This document shows positions 59,587-64,000 of a DNA stretch of 64,000 nucleotides, piece after piece. The notes beneath the pieces are model-generated. The model saw only the letters and a list, made by a program, of their open reading frames with translations, did not search any database and was not told the origin of the DNA. The position numbers and the translations under genes were made by a program. Within the stretch, counting starts at the first letter, position 1. Every line of letters starts with the position of its first letter. Source of the DNA: Geodermatophilaceae bacterium URHA0031 (GTDB taxonomy: Bacteria > Actinomycetota > Actinomycetes > Mycobacteriales > Geodermatophilaceae); the NCBI GenBank assembly GCA_000620205.1, contig JHVP01000004.1:434001-498000 (forward strand), read 5' to 3'.

Positions 59587-60195
59587 ATGGCGGTCATGAA
59601 GACGTGGAAGCGGTGGGCTGGGGGGGCCGGCCTCGTCGCCGTCGGCCTGGTCACCGGCGGTGTCCTCGCCGGCACGGTCAGCGCGAGCGCCGAGGAAGCC
59701 GGCACGACGGGGACGTCGGTGAGCGCGTCGACCGACGAGCAGCCACTGACCGGGGACACCAAGACCAAGGTCGAGGCGGCCGTGCTGGCCGCCTACCCCG
59801 GCGCCACCATCGACCGCAGCGAGACCGACGACGGCGGCGTCTACGAAGCCCACATCACCACCGCCGACGGCGACGAGCTCACCGTCGAGGTCGGCGAGGA
59901 CTTCACCGTCACCGGCACCGAGACCGGCGGCCGCGGCGGCGGACACCACGGCGGCGGCGGTCAGGGCGAGGAAGCGCTGACCGGGGACACCAAGACCCAG
60001 GTCGAGGACGCTGTCCTGGCCGCCTACCCCGGAGCCACCATCGAGCGCAGCGAGACCGACAACGGCGGCGTCTACGAAGCCCACATCACCACCGCCGACG
60101 GCGACGAGCTCACGGTCCTGGTCGGCGAGGACTTCAGCGTCACCGGCACCCAGACCGGCGGTTCGCGCGGAGACGACGACTCCACCGAGGACTGA
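59587..60195 (+). CDS. Secreted protein with two PepSY domains
   Basis: 202 residues. A signal-like segment (KTWKRWAGGAGLVAVGLVTG then GVLAGTVSASA) suggests export by residue 35. Two PepSY units follow at 54-115 and 131-192, each LTGDTKT.VE.AVLAAYPGA then a beta pair; 55 of 62 residues agree between them. The units are joined by a Gly/His-rich linker (GGRGGGHHGGGGQGEE) that could bind metal. PepSY domains are linked to peptidase inhibition and to signalling near the cell surface. The gene is beside a kinase remnant that may once have sensed it. Confidence 0.85.
   Translation: MAVMKTWKRWAGGAGLVAVGLVTGGVLAGTVSASAEEAGTTGTSVSASTDEQPLTGDTKTKVEAAVLAAYPGATIDRSETDDGGVYEAHITTADGDELTVEVGEDFTVTGTETGGRGGGHHGGGGQGEEALTGDTKTQVEDAVLAAYPGATIERSETDNGGVYEAHITTADGDELTVLVGEDFSVTGTQTGGSRGDDDSTED
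59746..60162 (+). repeat. Tandem duplication of a PepSY-coding unit
   Basis: Units at 59746-59931 and 59977-60162 are offset by 231 bases. They are so similar at DNA level, including synonymous positions such as the shared GTCTACGAAGCCCACATCAC, that the duplication is recent or kept by conversion. Confidence 0.85.
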
Positions 60196-60384
60196 TCCGA
60201 GCATGGCTGCGCCGGTCTGATGGTGGTGGGCTGGCAGCCGGCAGCAGTGGCCGTGACCCGTGGTCTGACAGGCTTCGTGCCGTCGAGCCGACTTGGCCGT
60301 CTACTGCTGCCGGCCCGGCCCGGCTTCGGGGACGCGCGCGGGCGGGTCGACGACATCCTCCCGGCGCTGTGAGGCAGGGCTGGT

Positions 60385-61746
60385 TCACGGCCGGAGCGGG
60401 ATGCCGGTGCGCACGGCCTCCACCACGTCCCGGATGCCCTGCGCGGTGGCTCCTGCGGCGTGCTCGTCCTGCAGCAGATCCATGTGCGAGGCGCCGCCGA
60501 CGGTGCGGTGCGCGCTGTCCGGCGACAGCGCGGCCAGCGCGTCCTGAGCGCGGAACCAGCTCGGGTCGTGCCCCCGCCCGGCGGTGAGCACCAGCAGCGG
60601 CTTGCCGCCCAGGTCTGTTCGCGCCGAGGCCTGCCGGAAGACGACGGGCAGCTGCGACCACTCGTCCCGCTGCCCCCGCAGGTCCGCTGCGCTGGCGCCC
60701 ACGGCCCGCTCCGCGTCCCGGGCGCCTGGTGGCAGGCCGGCGAAGCCGCCGCCGAAGGCGATCGGGCCCAGACCGAGCCGGGCCAGCGAGGGGTACAGCG
60801 CCGAGATCCGCCGGTACAGCTCGTACTCGCCGGCGTAGCCGGGCAGCGAGAACTGCGCCGGACTGGAGGAGTCCACGAGCACCACGCCGGCGACGTCGGC
60901 GGGATACCGATCGGCGAACACCAGGTCGTACACACCGCCCACGGAGTGACCGGCCAGCACGTACGGGCCGGGTACGTCCGCGGCGGCGAGCAACGTGTGC
61001 AGGTCTTCGGCCAGGTCAACGGCGTCCTGCGGATGCGGCGCCGGATCGCTCCAGCCAAGACCGGCCCGGTCGTAGCTGCAGACCCGGGTGTCCTGTGCGA
61101 CCGCGGGTGCGATCCACGCCCAGCTCGGGGTGTGCTCCCCGGCTCCGCTGGTGAGCACGACCGTCGGGCTGCCGGTACCGATGCACTCCAGGTACAGCCC
61201 ACGACCGCCGACGTCATACAGCTGGCCGGCCGCCGGAACTCCCGGGGCGGCCGCCGCGCGGACGGTCCCCACCACACCCCCCACCGCGGCCAGCGCGATG
61301 ACCGCGCAGACGGGGTAGACCAGCCAGGCCCGGGTCCAGCTGACCAGCGAGCGACGGGCCCGGACCGCGATGAACCCGGCCAGGATGAGCAGCAGGCCAG
61401 GCCATCCCCAGCCAAGGCTGGCCATGGCCGCCGGGCCGGGCGCGAAGAGCAGCAACGCCAGACCGGAGGCCCCCAGCACCGCGGCCGGGACCAACGCCCA
61501 GCGCTGCGGCTGGTCCGTGAACCGTGCCGATGCCGCGGCCAGCACGGCCCAGCCGGACGCGAAGCCGAGCAGTGCTGCGGCCGTGATGACGTGCTCAGCC
61601 GCGCCGCCGGCCACCACCAGGACGGCGACCAGCGCGGCGAGGGCGCCGCCGAGCAGCGCCCCGGCGACGACCCGGCCGATCGGCCCCCGTCGCGGCGCCA
61701 CCGGGGCGGGCGGGGACGTCGCCGGTGTGGCGGTCGGGACCGTCAT
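60385..61746 (-). CDS. Membrane-anchored alpha/beta hydrolase
   Basis: 453 residues. Residues about 20-165 contain four or five membrane helices; the rest (about 175-453) is an alpha/beta hydrolase. The nucleophile elbow is AGHSVGG, an oxyanion-type block is TSGAGEHTPSWAW, SYDRAGLGWSDPAP precedes it, and the late His is in GASHMDLL. The catalytic domain is probably outside the membrane or at its surface. Substrate unknown; the fold resembles esterases and lipases. It ends an operon of minus-strand genes, 15 bases after the four-helix protein. Confidence 0.88.
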   Translation of the reverse strand: MTVPTATPATSPPAPVAPRRGPIGRVVAGALLGGALAALVAVLVVAGGAAEHVITAAALLGFASGWAVLAAASARFTDQPQRWALVPAAVLGASGLALLLFAPGPAAMASLGWGWPGLLLILAGFIAVRARRSLVSWTRAWLVYPVCAVIALAAVGGVVGTVRAAAAPGVPAAGQLYDVGGRGLYLECIGTGSPTVVLTSGAGEHTPSWAWIAPAVAQDTRVCSYDRAGLGWSDPAPHPQDAVDLAEDLHTLLAAADVPGPYVLAGHSVGGVYDLVFADRYPADVAGVVLVDSSSPAQFSLPGYAGEYELYRRISALYPSLARLGLGPIAFGGGFAGLPPGARDAERAVGASAADLRGQRDEWSQLPVVFRQASARTDLGGKPLLVLTAGRGHDPSWFRAQDALAALSPDSAHRTVGGASHMDLLQDEHAAGATAQGIRDVVEAVRTGIPLRP

Positions 61747-61761
61747 CTCCGTTCCTCCCGG

Positions 61762-62163
61762 TCAGTGCAGGTACTCGTGCCGGCGGTAGGCCATCGCCGC
61801 AGCCATCGCCGGCAGCATCAGCACGTGCCCGGCCGTCATCAGCGTGCCGCCGGTGATCGCCCCCGCCGCGAACGGGACCAGCAGCACGACGAACGGCAGG
61901 TACATGGACGCGGACATCACGCCGATGGCACCCCAGGAGTGACCGCGGAACCTCATCCAGCCGCCCATGCCGATCGCCATGTCGGTGGCCATCACCAGCG
62001 CACCGGCGGCGACGTGCCCGGACAGGCCGGGCCAGACCAGGTGCCACACCGGTCCGAGGACCACCATGCCGACCACCATCGCGACGACCATCTCGAGGTA
62101 GTGGCGGACCAGGTGCCAAGCCTGGTGCGAGCGGCTGTGCCGAGCAGGTGCGGTGAGGGTCAT
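61762..62163 (-). CDS. Small four-helix membrane protein
   Basis: 133 residues with four membrane helices. YLEMVVAMVVGMVVLGPVWH and MATDMAIGMGGWMRFRGHSW are distinctive, rich in Met and His. Relatives are sometimes mislabelled FliP in actinobacteria; there is no flagellar context here. The Met/His pattern hints at copper or another metal, but this is only an impression. ATG at 62163. Same strand and likely same transcript as the hydrolase and the NarL pair. Confidence 0.75.
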   Translation of the reverse strand: MTLTAPARHSRSHQAWHLVRHYLEMVVAMVVGMVVLGPVWHLVWPGLSGHVAAGALVMATDMAIGMGGWMRFRGHSWGAIGVMSASMYLPFVVLLVPFAAGAITGGTLMTAGHVLMLPAMAAAMAYRRHEYLH

Positions 62164-62244
62164 GCGGTCAGGCTCCTGCCGCGGAGCCGTGCTGCCACGT
62201 GCCGGAGGTCATGGCCGGGGTCATGACCTGCCCGTGACCACCGG

Positions 62245-62901
62245 TCAGATCAGGTCGAGCGCCCGCGCGCGCAGCGCCGCCTGGGTCCGATCCCGGGCAC
62301 CGAGCTTGGCGAGCACGTTGGTGACGTGGTTCTTCACCGTGCCCTCGGCGAGGAACAGCGCGGCGGCGATCTCCCGGTTGCTGGCCCCCTCGGCGAGCAG
62401 CCGGACCACTCCCAGCTCGCGGTCGGACAGCGGTACGACCAGCGGTTGCGCGCGAGGCCGGGACTCCTCGGACAGCGCGGCGAACCGGGCCACCACCTTG
62501 GCCGCCACCGACGGCTGCAGCACCGACTCACCACGGACGGCGGCCAGCAGCGCCTCGACCAGCCGCTCCGAGGACACGTCCTTGAGCAGGTAGCCGACCG
62601 CGCCGGCCCGCAGCGCGGCGAACACGTCCTCGTCGTCGTCGAACGTGGTCAGCGCCAGCACCCGCACGCCCGGCTGCTCCACCCGCAGCCGACGGGTGGC
62701 GGCGATCCCGTCGAGCACGGGCATGTGCAGGTCCATGAGGACGACGTCGGGCCCGAGCTCCGCGGACCGGGCCAGTGCCTCCGCACCGTCGGCCGCCTCC
62801 CCGACGACGACGACCTCCGGGCGCGCGCCGAGGAGGGTCGCCAGCGCCTCCCGGAACAGCGCCTGGTCGTCGGCCAGCAGCACCCGGACCGGAGGGGTCA
62901 C
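62245..62901 (-). CDS. NarL/FixJ-type response regulator
   Basis: 218 residues. Receiver: RVLLADDQALFREALATLL, phospho-acceptor in VVLMDLHMPVLDGIAA, then LALTTFDDDEDVFAAL and GYLLKDVSSE with the conserved Lys. LuxR helix-turn-helix: LSDRELGVVRLLAEGASNRE and IAAALFLAEGTVKNHV. GTG start overlaps the kinase stop (GTGA). Likely controls its own operon, including the membrane protein and hydrolase. Confidence 0.93.
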   Translation of the reverse strand: MTPPVRVLLADDQALFREALATLLGARPEVVVVGEAADGAEALARSAELGPDVVLMDLHMPVLDGIAATRRLRVEQPGVRVLALTTFDDDEDVFAALRAGAVGYLLKDVSSERLVEALLAAVRGESVLQPSVAAKVVARFAALSEESRPRAQPLVVPLSDRELGVVRLLAEGASNREIAAALFLAEGTVKNHVTNVLAKLGARDRTQAALRARALDLI

Positions 62902-64000
62902 CCGGGCACCTCCACCAGCAGCGTCGTCCCCCCACCGGGCGTCGCCGCGAACTCCAGCCGGCCACCGAGGCGGGCGGCCCGCTCCCGAAGCCCCAGCAGC
63001 CCGAACCCGGAGGCCGCCGCCCCCGGCAGGCCGCGGCCGTCGTCGGAGACCTCCAGGCAGACACTGTCGGCGCCGAAGCGCAGCAGGACCCGAGCGGAGG
63101 TGGCGCCGGCGTGCTTGCGCACGTTGGTCAGCCCCTCCTGCGCGGCCCGGAACAGCGACTCCGCGGACTCGGCCGGCAGGTCCCGCGCCGGACCGTCGAC
63201 CCGGAGCTCGGTCGGCACCCCGGCAGCCGACGTCTCAGCGGCGAGCCCTTCCAGCGCGGTCGGCAGCGGCGGGGTGGTGCGCGGCTCGCGCAGCGCGGCC
63301 ACCGAGCGGCGGACCTCGGCGAGCGCCTCGGTGGCCTGCTGCTGGGCCTTGGCCAGGACTGCGTCGGCCCGCGCGGGATCCGCGGCGAGAACCGCGCGGG
63401 CGGCCTGCACCTGCATCTGGACGACGGTGAGATGGTGCCCGAGCCCGTCGTGGATGTCCCGCGCCACCCGGTTGCGCTCCTGCGTGGTCGCCAGCACCTC
63501 GGCCTGGGCCGCATACCCGCGCAGGAGGTCGTTCGCCTCGGCCAGCTCCCGCCGGGCCCGCTGCTCCCGCTGAAGCACCACGGTGATCACTGCGGTGAAC
63601 ACGGCCGCGCCCAGCACGCCCAGCCCGCTGCGCAGCCCATCGCCCCAGCTCATGCCGACGTGCACCAGCGGTACCGTGGCAGTGACCGCGACGGCGGCCG
63701 GCAGCGGGAGCAGCAGCACCGCCTGGCTGACCAGCACCACCAGCAGCAGCGTGGCGCCGTAGCCGCCGCCTGCGAGGGTGAACACCACGTACCCGAGGGC
63801 CAACTGCACCAGCACATAGCCGGCTGCCAGCACCGTCCGGCGGCGCCCCGAACGACGCTCCACCCAGCCGAAGCCGAACACCGCGAACAGCGCGTAGCCG
63901 GTGGCCGCCGCGGCCGCGCCGGCCGGCCACGGGACGCCGGTGGCCTCGACCAGCGTGGTGAGCAGGCCGCAGCCGGTCAGCACGGCCAGGACCCGGGTCA
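62898..64000 (-). CDS. Sensor histidine kinase (HisKA_3 type), 5' end beyond the window
   Basis: At least 361 residues; the frame is still open at the right edge, so the start may lie beyond. Four or five membrane helices come first (without an extended sensor), then the phospho-acceptor RNRVARDIHDGLGHHLTVVQ near 165 and a HATPase domain with AAQEGLTNVRKHAG (N box), VSDDGRGLPG (G1) and GFGLLGLRERAARLGG. This is the NarX/DesK-like type that pairs with NarL regulators. Coupled by four-base overlap to the regulator. Confidence 0.93.
   Translation of the reverse strand, partial: TRVLAVLTGCGLLTTLVEATGVPWPAGAAAAATGYALFAVFGFGWVERRSGRRRTVLAAGYVLVQLALGYVVFTLAGGGYGATLLLVVLVSQAVLLLPLPAAVAVTATVPLVHVGMSWGDGLRSGLGVLGAAVFTAVITVVLQREQRARRELAEANDLLRGYAAQAEVLATTQERNRVARDIHDGLGHHLTVVQMQVQAARAVLAADPARADAVLAKAQQQATEALAEVRRSVAALREPRTTPPLPTALEGLAAETSAAGVPTELRVDGPARDLPAESAESLFRAAQEGLTNVRKHAGATSARVLLRFGADSVCLEVSDDGRGLPGAAASGFGLLGLRERAARLGGRLEFAATPGGGTTLLVEVPG

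Noticed and set aside
1-64000. CRISPR arrays, complete insertion sequences, prophage structural genes
   Set aside because: No regularly spaced direct repeats, no transposase with terminal repeats and no phage structural gene were seen; only remnants (IS481 C-terminus, integrase N-terminus).

Overview
The window is chromosomal DNA of a very GC-rich actinobacterium. GTG starts are frequent, four-base ATGA/GTGA gene overlaps are common, and the gene content fits: a GTP-type PEP carboxykinase, an AftA-like arabinofuranosyltransferase, an XRE regulator with a DUF5753-like domain, and MalT-type LuxR regulators. The overall look suggests Geodermatophilaceae or a relative; that is inference, since no rRNA or other phylogenetic marker is present.

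Layout. 1-2.9 kb: 5' part of a molybdenum hydroxylase large subunit, then DUF6092, nitroreductase and DUF488 genes. 2.9-6.8 kb: a MarR regulator, a drug-efflux MFS protein carrying three extra carboxypeptidase-regulatory-like repeats, and a YceI protein with the same extra domain. 6.9-12 kb: a four-gene catabolic operon (SDR dehydrogenase, split transketolase, MHS-type transporter) facing a GntR/FCD regulator across two palindromes. 12.5-19.6 kb: a hydroxyquinol-type aromatic ring-cleavage operon (TfdB-like monooxygenase, intradiol dioxygenase, maleylacetate reductase) that also holds a ketosteroid-dehydrogenase-like flavoprotein and an NTF2-fold protein, with an AraC regulator upstream.

19.6-47.7 kb is a patchwork of short gene groups separated by debris. 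Five copies of the 3' half of a proline tRNA (GGG anticodon), all on the minus strand and four with a clear but different hairpin next to them, lie at about 21.3, 33.1, 39.1, 41.5 and 44.9 kb. Fragments resembling the 3' end of a leucine tRNA lie at 20.2, 45.2 and perhaps 47.3 kb. A broken tyrosine-integrase gene, a cupin gene cut off at one of the tRNA fragments, and antiporter debris lie among them. I read this as the worn record of repeated insertions into tRNA genes. Cargo between the scars includes an ABC exporter operon, a MalT-like LuxR activator, AftA, GTP-PEPCK with an altered P-loop, acyl-CoA ligases, two quinone-oxidoreductase-like enzymes, and an isochorismatase-fold hydrolase facing a MarR regulator.

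47.7-50.5 kb is a purine-degradation group: urate oxidase and a urate/xanthine permease, with the intervening-step enzyme 5-hydroxyisourate hydrolase reduced to a frameshifted pseudogene. 50.5-58.7 kb holds a DUF5753-type regulator, a frameshifted SDR, an OmpR/histidine-kinase pair beside a COG4705 membrane protein, and membrane/envelope genes (DedA, DUF4405-like, UppP with a short upstream leader ORF, FetB-like). 58.7-64 kb holds a histidine-kinase remnant, a secreted double-PepSY protein, a membrane-anchored alpha/beta hydrolase, and a NarL-type two-component pair that runs off the right edge.

No CRISPR array, complete insertion sequence, rRNA operon or intact tRNA gene was seen.
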